In this document: in pieces, positions 1 through 6,202 of the stretch | Layout: each line of letters starts with the position of its first letter | Position numbering within the stretch: position 1 is the first letter of the stretch | Assembly (NCBI GenBank): GCA_036278935.1 | Contig: DASUKA010000016.1 | Location: 1-6,202, forward strand | From: DASSNR01 sp036278935 | GTDB lineage: Bacteria; Gemmatimonadota; Gemmatimonadetes; Gemmatimonadales; Gemmatimonadaceae | DNA: 6,202 nucleotides | Reading direction: 5' to 3' | Position numbers and translations under genes: made by a program | Notes under the pieces: generated by a model | Databases searched by the model: none | Told to the model about the DNA's origin: nothing | What the model saw: only the letters and a program-made list of their open reading frames with translations

Positions 1-1412
1 GCAACGCCCTCGGGGGTCCTGGTGTTGAAGGCGATGCGGCTGTGGATGCATCCCTGGCCGAAATGCCCGAACAGTGTGAAGGCGTAGTCGTAGCGTTGGA
101 TCAGCGCGATGAGGTCGCGGAGGTAGGCTCCCAGCTTCTCCGGCGACACGGCGCTGTCCTCCCAACTCGGCCACGCATCCTCCACGCCGGGTACGCGACT
201 GGCGCCGACGCCAGCCTCGCGCACCTTCCACACCGCGTCCTGTTCGCCCGGGTCGTCGATCAGCTTCATCCCCTCGTGGTGGGCACCAGATGCATCGACG
301 CGCCGCATGGCATCGCGCGCGCGACCAGTGGCCTCGTCCTGCGTATCGCCGCCGAACTCGACGAGCAGCCAGGCGTTGCCCTGCGGAAGCAGTTGGGCGC
401 CGGCCAACGGATCGCCCTTGCGCGCCATGTTCTCGGGGACGTGCCGGTGCACCGCCTCGAGCGCGATCGGCTTGATGTCCATGATGGCTGGAACCTGGTC
501 GGCGGCGACGCCGACATGCTCGTAGCCGATGACGACCAGCGCGCGCTTGGGCGGGCTCGGAATGAGACGCAGCTTGGCGCGCAGCACCAGCACGCACGTG
601 CCCTCGGAGCCGACCAGTGCGCGCGCGACATGAAAGCCGTACTCCGGGAGGAGGCTCACGAGGTTGTAGCCCGACACGCGGCGCGGAATGTCGGGGAAAC
701 GCTGGCGGATCTCGTCGGCGTAGCGATCGCGCAGGTCGCGCAACTCGTTGTAGACCTTGCCGCGCGGCCCGCCCTCGCGGATGATGCGCTCGATCTCCGC
801 ATCATCCGCCGGTCCGACGTGGAAGCGGTGCCCCTCATACGTGAGGATCTCCAGCTCCTCGATGTTGTCCACCGTCTTGCCTCCCATGACGGAGTGGACG
901 CCACATGAGTCGTTGCCGATCATCCCTCCAAAGGTGCAGTACTCGTGCGTGGCGGGATCGGGCGCCCAGGTGAGCCCGTGCTTCTCCGCCTCCCCCCGCA
1001 GCTGGTCGCAGATCACGCCGGGCTCGACCCACGCGGTGCGGTGCTCCGGATCGATCTCCAGAATCCGGTTCAGATACTTGGAGAAGTCGATGACGACGGC
1101 GACGTTGCAGCACTGGCCGGCCAGGCTCGTACCGCACCCGCGCCCGAGAATCGGGATACCGCGGCTGCGGCATGCGGCAACCGTCTCCACCACATCGTCG
1201 ACGGTGCGGGGAACGACCACGCCGACGGGCACCTGTCGAAACATCGAGAGGTCCGCCGCGTAGAGCGCGCGGTCGCCATCGCTGAAGCGCACCTCCCCCT
1301 GGATTCGCCGCGTCAACTCGTCGGCCAACCCCTCCGCCTCCTTCGCATACGTATCTGCCGAGGGGGCGACGCTCCCCCAGTGTAGCCGCTCCGCAAGATT
1401 CACTGCACCCAT
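1..1412 (-). CDS. FAD-linked oxidase / D-2-hydroxyacid (D-lactate type) dehydrogenase, N-terminal part, cut at left edge
   Basis: The minus strand reads open from ATG at 1412 to the window edge: 470 codons with no stop. An in-frame TAG lies upstream with no ATG between, and GAGGAG sits 6 nt before the ATG, so the start is well supported. The FAD-binding PCMH fold is at about residues 60-200. It shows the flavin/pyrophosphate loop GRGCGTSLAGQ (91-100 region), the segment TFGGMIGNDSCGVHS (160-174) and MGGKTVDNIEEL (176-187). RRVSGYNL (244-251) and LVGSEGT (266-272) are family blocks. The C-terminal FAD-oxidase domain includes GHFGQGCIH (449-457), whose H-x6-H pair (H450, H457) matches the metal-binding site of D-lactate/D-2-hydroxyglutarate dehydrogenases. 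In this family such proteins are often about 950-1000 residues and continue into 4Fe-4S and cysteine-rich domains; that part would lie off the left edge. The substrate is probably a D-2-hydroxyacid but cannot be read from the sequence. It is transcribed divergently from oxdC. I see no signal peptide. Confidence 0.93.
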   Translation of the reverse strand, partial: MGAVNLAERLHWGSVAPSADTYAKEAEGLADELTRRIQGEVRFSDGDRALYAADLSMFRQVPVGVVVPRTVDDVVETVAACRSRGIPILGRGCGTSLAGQCCNVAVVIDFSKYLNRILEIDPEHRTAWVEPGVICDQLRGEAEKHGLTWAPDPATHEYCTFGGMIGNDSCGVHSVMGGKTVDNIEELEILTYEGHRFHVGPADDAEIERIIREGGPRGKVYNELRDLRDRYADEIRQRFPDIPRRVSGYNLVSLLPEYGFHVARALVGSEGTCVLVLRAKLRLIPSPPKRALVVIGYEHVGVAADQVPAIMDIKPIALEAVHRHVPENMARKGDPLAGAQLLPQGNAWLLVEFGGDTQDEATGRARDAMRRVDASGAHHEGMKLIDDPGEQDAVWKVREAGVGASRVPGVEDAWPSWEDSAVSPEKLGAYLRDLIALIQRYDYAFTLFGHFGQGCIHSRIAFNTRTPEGV

Positions 1413-1651
1413 TGTCCACTCCTCGAGCTCCAGAAAGGCGATGTCATCCGACGCCGGATGGCACAGCCCATCGGGGCAAACAGCAGGCCGCTACCAACGT
1501 AGACATCGATGTACCTGCAAGGCACAACGCTTGCGACACGCATCGCTGAGGGGATGACAACGCCGAGCAGATGCGATGTCGGCGGTGCACAGCGTGTGCG
1601 CCCGAACACAGGGCACACGCCGCGTCACGAAGCACGCAGCGAGGAAATGTC
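1413..1651. other. Divergent intergenic region between the FAD oxidase and oxdC
   Basis: These 239 bp separate two divergent start codons, so both promoters should lie here. I could not find a convincing -35/-10 pair in either direction. A 10-bp perfect palindrome, ACATCGATGT, lies near the middle at 1503-1512 and is a possible but weak operator candidate. Segments at 1438-1472 and 1573-1593 resemble the 5' end of oxdC (1674-1705). Short open frames run through it, including an in-frame upstream extension of oxdC from 1571, but none has family similarity or a ribosome binding site. Confidence 0.6.
1641..1645 (+). promoter_or_regulatory. Ribosome binding site fixing the oxdC start
   Basis: GAGGA at 1641-1645 lies 6 nt before the ATG at 1652. 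This favours 1652 over the upstream in-frame ATG at 1571, whose 27 extra residues are arginine- and cysteine-rich and foreign to the family. Confidence 0.75.
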
Positions 1652-2824
1652 ATGACGAGTCCGATGAGCGAGCGCGATGTCGATGGCGGAGTGCCACAGC
1701 CCATCCGCGGCAATCTGGGCGCGTCCATCCTCGGGCCGCGCAACGTGCCGCTCGAGCGAGAGAACCCCGATCTGCTCGCGCCGCCCTATACCGATTCCGG
1801 CACCGTCCCGAACCTCAAGTTCTCCTTTTCGGCTGCCCGTACGCGCTTGCTCAAAGGAGGCTGGGCACGCGAGGTGACGCAGCGGGAGTTACCCATCGCC
1901 ACGGAAATCGCCGGGGTCAACATGCGCCTCACGCCCGGCGCCATTCGGGAGCTGCACTGGCACAAGGAAGCAGAGTGGCAGTACATGCTTGCGGGGAGCG
2001 CGCGCGTGACGGCGATCGATCCCGAGGGGCGCAACTTCATCGCGGACATCCACGAGGGAGATCTCTGGAACTTTCCGGCCGGAATTCCGCACTCGATCCA
2101 GGGGTTGGAAGACGGGTGCGAGATGCTGCTCGTGTTCGACAACGGCACGTTCTCCGAAAACGAGACGTTCCTGCTGACAGATTGGTTCGCGCACACGCCC
2201 CGCGACATACTGGCCAAGAATTTCGGTGTGAGCGCGTCCGCGTTCGCGCATCTGCCCACCGACATCGAGCACGAGCGCTACATCTTCCCCGGGCACGGGC
2301 CCAAGCCGATCGACTCGGCGCACGTCCAGGCGCCCGCCGGCGCGGTGCCGGCAAGCTTCGCGTACCGGTTGAGTCAGCAGGTGCCCATCAAGGCACCCGG
2401 CGGGCAGGTGCGCATCGTCGACTCCAGGACGTTCCCCGCCGCGACGACCATCGCCGCCGCGCTGGTGGAGGTGGAACCCGGCGGGATGCGCGAGCTGCAC
2501 TGGCACCCGAACACCGACGAATGGCAATACTACATTGCCGGGCGCGGACGCATGACGGTGTTCGCGTCGTCGGGGAAGTCGCGCACGTTCGACTTTGCCG
2601 CGGGCGATGTCGGCTACGTGCCCTTCGCGATGGGCCATTACATCGAGAATACCGGCGATGAGATGCTGCGCTTTCTGGAGATGTTCCGCAGCGATCACTA
2701 CGCCGGCGTGTCGCTGAACCAGTGGCTGGCGCTGACCCCGCCCGAGCTGGTGAAGGCGCACCTGAACGTCGACCAGCGCTTCATCGCGGCGCTCTCCAGG
2801 GACAAGTCGATCATCGTGCGATAA
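1652..2824 (+). CDS. oxdC: Oxalate decarboxylase, bicupin, manganese-dependent
   Basis: The product is 390 residues, close to the 385 of Bacillus subtilis OxdC, which it resembles along its whole length from memory. It converts oxalate to formate and CO2 using Mn and dioxygen, probably in the cytosol; no signal peptide is seen. Cupin 1 has the metal ligands H102, H104, E108 and H147 within ELHWHKEAEW and IPHSIQG. Cupin 2 has H283, H285, E290 and H329 within ELHWHPNTDEW and FAMGHY. The substrate arginines correspond to R99 and R280. The lid over site 1 reads SENET (168-172), with E169 matching the catalytic lid glutamate E162 of OxdC; this favours decarboxylase over oxidase activity. The second-site residues E343 and Y350 and the tryptophan pair W103/W139 are also kept. 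Lid position 171 is Glu where B. subtilis has Ser. The gene is divergent from the FAD oxidase, and no formate dehydrogenase is visible in the window. The start is chosen by the ribosome binding site and family length. Confidence 0.96.
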   Translation: MTSPMSERDVDGGVPQPIRGNLGASILGPRNVPLERENPDLLAPPYTDSGTVPNLKFSFSAARTRLLKGGWAREVTQRELPIATEIAGVNMRLTPGAIRELHWHKEAEWQYMLAGSARVTAIDPEGRNFIADIHEGDLWNFPAGIPHSIQGLEDGCEMLLVFDNGTFSENETFLLTDWFAHTPRDILAKNFGVSASAFAHLPTDIEHERYIFPGHGPKPIDSAHVQAPAGAVPASFAYRLSQQVPIKAPGGQVRIVDSRTFPAATTIAAALVEVEPGGMRELHWHPNTDEWQYYIAGRGRMTVFASSGKSRTFDFAAGDVGYVPFAMGHYIENTGDEMLRFLEMFRSDHYAGVSLNQWLALTPPELVKAHLNVDQRFIAALSRDKSIIVR

Positions 2825-2918
2825 GCGCGGTCTGATGCGATCGGGGGTGCTGAGTGCGCCGAGCGCAGCCAGGCCGCCGCCCTCGCGCGCCCACCGCCTG
2901 CACTGGTGCATACCCGCT
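2825..2918. other. oxdC 3' flank, no clear terminator
   Basis: A small hairpin can form from TGCGC/GCGCA at 2855-2867 with a 3-nt loop, and a palindrome TGCAC-TG-GTGCA lies at 2899-2910. Neither is followed by a T-run, so neither is a convincing Rho-independent terminator. Termination may be Rho-dependent, or the long inverted repeat just downstream may act on read-through transcripts. Confidence 0.4.
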
Positions 2919-2973
2919 ATGCCTTGACATCCGACAACAAGCACCGTATTGTTGTTGTCGAATGTCAAGGCAT
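2919..2973. repeat. 22-bp near-perfect inverted repeat, probable PadR operator
   Basis: The left arm is 2919-2940 and the right arm 2952-2973, separated by 11 nt. Twenty-one of 22 pairs are complementary; the single mismatch is C2931 opposite A2961. Each arm carries a TGACAT-CGACAA type half-site (TTGTCG-ATGTCA on the other side). The repeat lies 22 bp upstream of the padR start codon. A long dyad overlapping the promoter of a PadR gene is the normal arrangement for an autoregulatory operator in this family, so I infer that the PadR protein binds here. Binding itself is not shown by the sequence. As RNA from oxdC read-through it would form a strong hairpin, but there is no U-tract. Confidence 0.8.
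2924..2952 (+). promoter_or_regulatory. Sigma-70 type promoter of padR-permease operon
   Basis: A consensus -35 box TTGACA (2924-2929) is followed, after a 17-nt spacer, by TATTGT (2947-2952), which matches TATAAT at four of six positions. Transcription would begin near 2959. The -35 lies inside the left arm of the inverted repeat. The right arm starts at the last base of the -10 and covers the start point, so a bound repressor would block polymerase. The mirror-image TTGACA on the minus strand has no -10 at the right distance, so the promoter points only toward padR. Confidence 0.72.
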
Positions 2974-2994
2974 TACCGCTTCGGAGATGCTCAC

Positions 2995-3324
2995 ATGGCT
3001 GACCGCGCCGACCTGCTCCAGGGCACCCTGGACCTGCTCATCCTCAAGACCCTTCGCCTCGGTCCCCTGCACGGCTGGGGGATTTCCAAACGCATCCGCC
3101 AGCTCTCGAGCGACGTGCTCGAGGTGGGGCAGGGGAGCCTCTACCCCGCGCTCTACCGGCTGGAGGACAAGGGGTGGATCCGCGCCGAGTGGGGCGTGAG
3201 CCCCGAAGGGCGGCGGGCAAAGTTCTACACACTCACCGCCGCGGGGAAGAAACAGTTCGCCGCGGAACGGTCGCAGTGGCGGCTCTTCTCCGGCGCCGTG
3301 GAACAAGTGCTCGGCGCGACCTGA
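2995..3324 (+). CDS. PadR-family winged-helix transcriptional regulator
   Basis: The product is 109 residues, the short form of the family with little after the DNA-binding domain. The opening MADRADLLQGTLDLLILKTL is the usual start of regulators paired with ADOP permeases. It is followed by LGPLHGWGISKRI (22-34), the recognition-helix region GQGSLYPALYRLEDKGWI (46-62-ish), and the beta-hairpin wing around EGRRAKFYTLT (71-81). A C-terminal helix (about 84-105) probably forms the dimer interface. GGAG at 2983-2986, 8 nt upstream, supports the ATG at 2995; the frame stays open upstream to 2854, but that extension has no family similarity and crosses the operator. It lies 17 bp before the permease and is likely cotranscribed. 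It probably represses its own operon by binding the inverted repeat at 2919-2973. The inducer is unknown. Confidence 0.94.
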   Translation: MADRADLLQGTLDLLILKTLRLGPLHGWGISKRIRQLSSDVLEVGQGSLYPALYRLEDKGWIRAEWGVSPEGRRAKFYTLTAAGKKQFAAERSQWRLFSGAVEQVLGAT

Positions 3325-3331
3325 CCGCGAC

Positions 3332-3337
3332 GGAGGG
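3332..3337 (+). promoter_or_regulatory. Ribosome binding site fixing the permease start
   Basis: GGAGGG lies 4 nt before the ATG at 3342, in the 17-bp gap after the padR stop. It supports this start over an in-frame upstream ATG at 3174, which would overlap padR and add 56 arginine-rich residues foreign to the family. Confidence 0.8.
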
Positions 3338-3341
3338 TCCT

Positions 3342-5972
3342 ATGCGTCAGTGGCTGAATCGCGTGGCGCGTCGCGCGCGTGCGCTCGTGCACGGCAGCGC
3401 GCTCGACCGGGACGTGGATGCGGAGATGCGGCTGCACGTGGAGCTGGAGGCCGAGGAGATCGCGCGCACGCAGGGGCTCACGCCGGAGGAAGCGCGGCGA
3501 CAGGCGCTCGTCGCCTTCGGCGGCGTGGAGCGCTATAAGGAAGCGCACCGCGACGCGCGTGGGGTGCGGTGGATCGGAGAGCTCGCACAGGATGTCCGAT
3601 ACGCGGTGCGCGGTCTGCTGCACGCGCCGGCATTCTCACTCTCGGCGGTGGTGGTTCTCGCGCTCGGCATCGGGGCGAGTACGGCAGTCTTCAGCGCGGT
3701 GGACGCGGTGCTGCTGACGCATCTGCCGTACCCGCATGATGAGCGACTCGTGCGCATCTACGAGCAGAACTCGCCGACGAACCGGTGGACGCTCTCGGTG
3801 GCCGACTTCCAGGCGATCGAAGCACGGGCGCACAGTCTGAGCGCGGTCGGCGCGGCGCAGCAGCGGGACGTCGCTGTCTCCGCGCGGCACGGGCCGGAGC
3901 AAATGCGGGCGGGATACGCGACGTCCGGCTTCTTCCGCGCGCTCGGTGTACAGCCGACGCTCGGGCGCAGTATCGAGCCGAGGGACGATCGCCCCGGCGC
4001 GCCGCGAGTGGCGCTGGTGAGTCAGGCCTTTGCCGTGCGGACGTTCGGCGGCGCCACGAGCGCCGTTGGACAGAGCATCCTCGTCGACGGCGTCGCGCAC
4101 GCGATCGTCGGCGTGCTGCCGCGTGGCGTGAGTGAACTGGCGGGGATGCACGCGGATGTCTGGCCTGTACTCCAGCTGGAGCCGCCCAGGTTCAGGGGTC
4201 CCTTCGGACTTTTCGTGGTGGGACGGATGGTCGAGGGAATGACGCTGGCCGCGACGCAGCGCGAACTGGCGGCGATCAGCGTGGCGCTTCTCAAAACGTG
4301 GCCGATGCCGGATCACACGGCGCGACTGACACCGCACTTGCTGAGAGAGGCGATCCTCGGGAATGCCGGGCACACGCTGGGCCTGCTTGTGGCGGCGGTG
4401 GGGCTTGTCCTGCTCATCGCCGTGGCGAACGTGGCGAGCCTGATGCTCGTGCGCGCTACCGGGCGGTGGCGTGAAGTCGTGCTGCGCACGGTGCTCGGCG
4501 CGACGCGCGGCCGACTGGTCCGGCTGCTCGTGACGGAGAGTGTCGTGCTCGCGGTCGCCGGCGCGGTCGCGGGGATCGCCATCGGCGCGTTTGGCCTGGA
4601 GGTGCTGAAGGTGACCGGGCCGAACATGCCACGATTGGATGGAGCACATCTCGATGCGCGGGCCGTGGCCTTCGCCGTGGTTGTAGCGCTGTTGGCCGGC
4701 ATCATTGTCGGAGCGTATCCGGTGGCGCTGCTCCTCGGACGCGACGCGGCGCCGGCGTTGCGCGAGGGCGATCGCACGGCCAGCGCCGGGCGCCGCACGC
4801 ATGCGATTCGCGGCGCGTTCGTGGTCGCCGAGTTCGCGCTCGCGCTGCCGGTGCTGGCGGGCGCCGCGCTCCTGCTCAACAGCTTCGTGCGGCTGCAGCG
4901 GGTGGATCCGGGCTTTGACCCGACACGCCTGGTCGCGGTGCACGTGGCGCTGCCGTCTGGACGCTACCGGGCCGATTCGACGATCTCCACGTACTGGGCG
5001 CGGGCACTGCCACTCGTTCGCGCCGTTCCCGGAGTGGTCGATGCGGGGATCGGCGAAGCGCTCCCCCCTGCCGATTGGTGGAACACGGACAACTTCGACC
5101 TGATCGATCGCCCTGTTTCACCGGGCTCGGCGCAGCCGACGTCACCGTGGATGAAAGTCGGACGGGGGTACTTCGCGGCGCTTGGCATTCCCCTGGTGGC
5201 GGGCCGTCTCTTCACTCCCGTCGACACGGGCGCGCAGCCGGTCGTCGCCGTGAGCCGTGCGTGGGCCGAGCACTACTACCCGGACGGCACGGCGATCGGC
5301 CGGAAGCTTATCGAGGGCGGCTGCACCACGTGTCCACCGGTGACGGTCGTCGCTGTCGTGGGCGACGTGAAGTACCAGGGGTTGAGCGGATCCGCCGACG
5401 CGGTGTATGCACCGGTCACGGAGGCGTGGCCGCGGGCGCTGAATCTGTTCGTGCGCACGGCGGGTCCGCCGGCACGGGCGGTGGATCGCGTACGCTCCGC
5501 GCTCCGATCCGTCGACCCTGACATCCCGCTGAGGGATGTGGTGCCGATGGAGGATCATGTGTACGAGACGCTGGCGCAGCCGAGGCATCTGACGACGCTG
5601 CTGGGCGGCTTTGCCATCGCCGCCGTCGCGCTCGCGGCGGTCGGGATCTTCGGGATGCTCTCGTACACGGTGAGTGCACGACGGCGCGAGATCGGGGTGC
5701 GAATGGCGCTCGGTGCGTCTCACGGTGCGGTGATCGGCATGATCGTGCGGCGCGGGATGGCGCACGCGGTCGCGGGCGCGGTGCTCGGGCTCGTGGTGGC
5801 GCTGCTGGGGACTCGCTTCCTCGCGAGCGTCCTGTTCGATGTGGGTGCAACGGACCCGGTGACGCTCGTTGCCGTCACCGTGCTCCTGCTGGGCGTCGCG
5901 TTCGTGGCCTGCTGGCTGCCGGCGCGGCACGCGGCGCAGATCGATCCGGTGGAGGCGATCCGGGTGGAGTGA
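3342..5972 (+). CDS. ADOP-type ABC transporter permease (duplicated FtsX/MacB module)
   Basis: The product is 876 residues, a usual size for ADOP permeases. The N-terminal cytoplasmic prefix (about 1-95) is charged and helical, with LTPEEARRQALVAFGG (46-61). Transmembrane segment 1 is at about 98-122 and is followed by a MacB-like periplasmic domain (about 125-340). The first FtsX module has helices near 345-369, 398-422 and 440-464, with the cytoplasmic motif REVVLRTVLGATRGRL (377-392). The second unit starts with a helix at about 490-515, then a second periplasmic domain (about 520-745). Its FtsX helices lie near 751-776, 806-828 and 839-860, with REIGVRMALGAS (782-793). The C-terminus is LPARHAAQIDPVEAIR (859-874), the standard family ending. 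The second periplasmic domain has a C661-x2-C664 pair. MacB-like permeases transmit ATPase-driven conformational change across the inner membrane to move or release substrates. No ATPase is encoded nearby, so the partner and cargo are unknown. Probable operon with padR. Confidence 0.95.
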   Translation: MRQWLNRVARRARALVHGSALDRDVDAEMRLHVELEAEEIARTQGLTPEEARRQALVAFGGVERYKEAHRDARGVRWIGELAQDVRYAVRGLLHAPAFSLSAVVVLALGIGASTAVFSAVDAVLLTHLPYPHDERLVRIYEQNSPTNRWTLSVADFQAIEARAHSLSAVGAAQQRDVAVSARHGPEQMRAGYATSGFFRALGVQPTLGRSIEPRDDRPGAPRVALVSQAFAVRTFGGATSAVGQSILVDGVAHAIVGVLPRGVSELAGMHADVWPVLQLEPPRFRGPFGLFVVGRMVEGMTLAATQRELAAISVALLKTWPMPDHTARLTPHLLREAILGNAGHTLGLLVAAVGLVLLIAVANVASLMLVRATGRWREVVLRTVLGATRGRLVRLLVTESVVLAVAGAVAGIAIGAFGLEVLKVTGPNMPRLDGAHLDARAVAFAVVVALLAGIIVGAYPVALLLGRDAAPALREGDRTASAGRRTHAIRGAFVVAEFALALPVLAGAALLLNSFVRLQRVDPGFDPTRLVAVHVALPSGRYRADSTISTYWARALPLVRAVPGVVDAGIGEALPPADWWNTDNFDLIDRPVSPGSAQPTSPWMKVGRGYFAALGIPLVAGRLFTPVDTGAQPVVAVSRAWAEHYYPDGTAIGRKLIEGGCTTCPPVTVVAVVGDVKYQGLSGSADAVYAPVTEAWPRALNLFVRTAGPPARAVDRVRSALRSVDPDIPLRDVVPMEDHVYETLAQPRHLTTLLGGFAIAAVALAAVGIFGMLSYTVSARRREIGVRMALGASHGAVIGMIVRRGMAHAVAGAVLGLVVALLGTRFLASVLFDVGATDPVTLVAVTVLLLGVAFVACWLPARHAAQIDPVEAIRVE

Positions 5973-6141
5973 CGCTGGCGTACGCCTGGCCGTGCGACGA
6001 CCATCCTGACACAGGGCTGGTCCGATTGTGCCGATCAAGCGTACCATGGGCCCTCTGCGGGCGGGGAACGCACGGCACCTGTCGTAGGTTCGTGAGCCAT
6101 GGCGGTTCGATTCATTACCTACGCAACAACCTGTGCCTTAC
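5973..6141. other. Intergenic region after the permease
   Basis: These 169 bp contain a 10-bp perfect palindrome GGCGTACGCC (5977-5986) just after the permease stop, and a 7-bp inverted repeat CGTAGGT/ACCTACG with arms at 6083-6089 and 6117-6123 around a 27-nt spacer. No T-rich tract follows either, so no terminator is called. I could not identify a -35/-10 pair for the downstream start. Confidence 0.45.
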
Positions 6142-6202
6142 ATGTTGAGGAAGTTCCTCTTCCCAGCCGTGCTGGTCGCCGCCATCGCTGGATGGCAGAA
6201 TG
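6142..6202 (+). CDS. Possible start of an exported protein, cut at right edge
   Basis: An ATG at 6142 opens a frame to the window end (20 codons). It reads MLRKFLFPAVLVAAIAGWQN: basic residues, then a hydrophobic run, which looks like the start of a signal peptide or N-terminal anchor. There is no recognisable Shine-Dalgarno sequence upstream. A second frame open from ATG 6099 (34 codons to the edge) also lacks one and shows no signal-like composition. I prefer 6142 on composition only; the family cannot be assigned from so few residues. Confidence 0.4.
   Translation, partial: MLRKFLFPAVLVAAIAGWQN

Noticed and set aside
42..908. Plus-strand open frame of 288 codons opposite the FAD oxidase
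   Set aside because: It is the antisense of a clearly conserved flavoenzyme whose minus-strand frame carries all the family motifs. The plus-strand product has no recognisable domain and a histidine/arginine-rich composition typical of antisense frames in GC-rich DNA.
835..1419. Minus-strand 194-codon frame starting at 1419
   Set aside because: It overlaps the FAD oxidase in another frame on the same strand and has low-complexity Gly/Arg content without motifs.
1503..1512. Palindrome ACATCGATGT in the divergent region as an operator
   Set aside because: Ten bases with no extension on either side and no associated promoter boxes are too little to call a regulatory site on its own.
1571..1651. 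N-terminal extension of oxdC by 27 codons
   Set aside because: The extra residues are not family-like and no ribosome binding site precedes 1571, while 1652 has one and gives the normal family length.
2899..2910. Palindrome TGCAC-TG-GTGCA downstream of oxdC
   Set aside because: It is short, lacks a T-tract and is of a length expected by chance in such sequence.
1889..2968. Minus-strand 359-codon frame opposite oxdC and the operator
   Set aside because: It mirrors the conserved oxdC frame, has no domain of its own, and its start lies inside the inverted repeat.
2919..2973. Inverted repeat as the terminator of oxdC or as ends of a mobile element
   Set aside because: There is no T-run after the stem for a Rho-independent terminator, and there is no transposase or target-site duplication; the promoter embedded in it and the PadR gene downstream fit an operator better.
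3636..4943. Minus-strand 435-codon frame opposite the permease
   Set aside because: It is antisense to the conserved permease and its product is histidine/arginine-rich with no recognisable fold.

Overview
This is a high-GC bacterial chromosomal window of 6.2 kb. It carries four clearly recognisable protein-coding genes and probably the first codons of a fifth. A PadR-type regulator sits directly in front of a very large two-module FtsX/MacB-type permease that has no ATPase gene beside it. That pairing (the 'acidobacterial duplicated orphan permease', ADOP) is typical of Acidobacteriota and Gemmatimonadota, so one of these phyla, or a related soil lineage, is the best guess. The taxon is an inference; no rRNA or other marker is present.

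Layout. Positions 1-1412, minus strand: the N-terminal 470 codons of a FAD-linked oxidase/dehydrogenase of the D-lactate/D-2-hydroxyacid dehydrogenase type, cut by the left edge. Positions 1413-1651: a 239-bp divergent intergenic region. Positions 1652-2824, plus strand: a full-length bicupin oxalate decarboxylase (oxdC) with both manganese sites and the lid glutamate present. Positions 2825-2994: an intergenic region holding a near-perfect 22-bp inverted repeat with a promoter inside it. Positions 2995-3324: a PadR-family repressor. Positions 3342-5972: the 876-residue ADOP permease, 17 bp after padR and almost certainly cotranscribed with it. Positions 5973-6202: a short intergenic stretch and a possible start of an exported protein.

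How the genes may work together. The left half looks metabolic: OxdC turns oxalate into formate and CO2, and the divergent flavoenzyme is of a class that oxidises 2-hydroxyacids. A shared role in C2-acid or oxalate metabolism is possible but unproven. The right half is a self-contained regulator-permease unit, probably autoregulated by PadR at the inverted repeat. Nothing in the sequence links the two halves functionally.

I found no tRNA, rRNA, CRISPR array, insertion sequence or prophage signature. The most distinctive non-coding element is the promoter-embedded inverted repeat at 2919-2973. I see no convincing evidence for a wholly new system.
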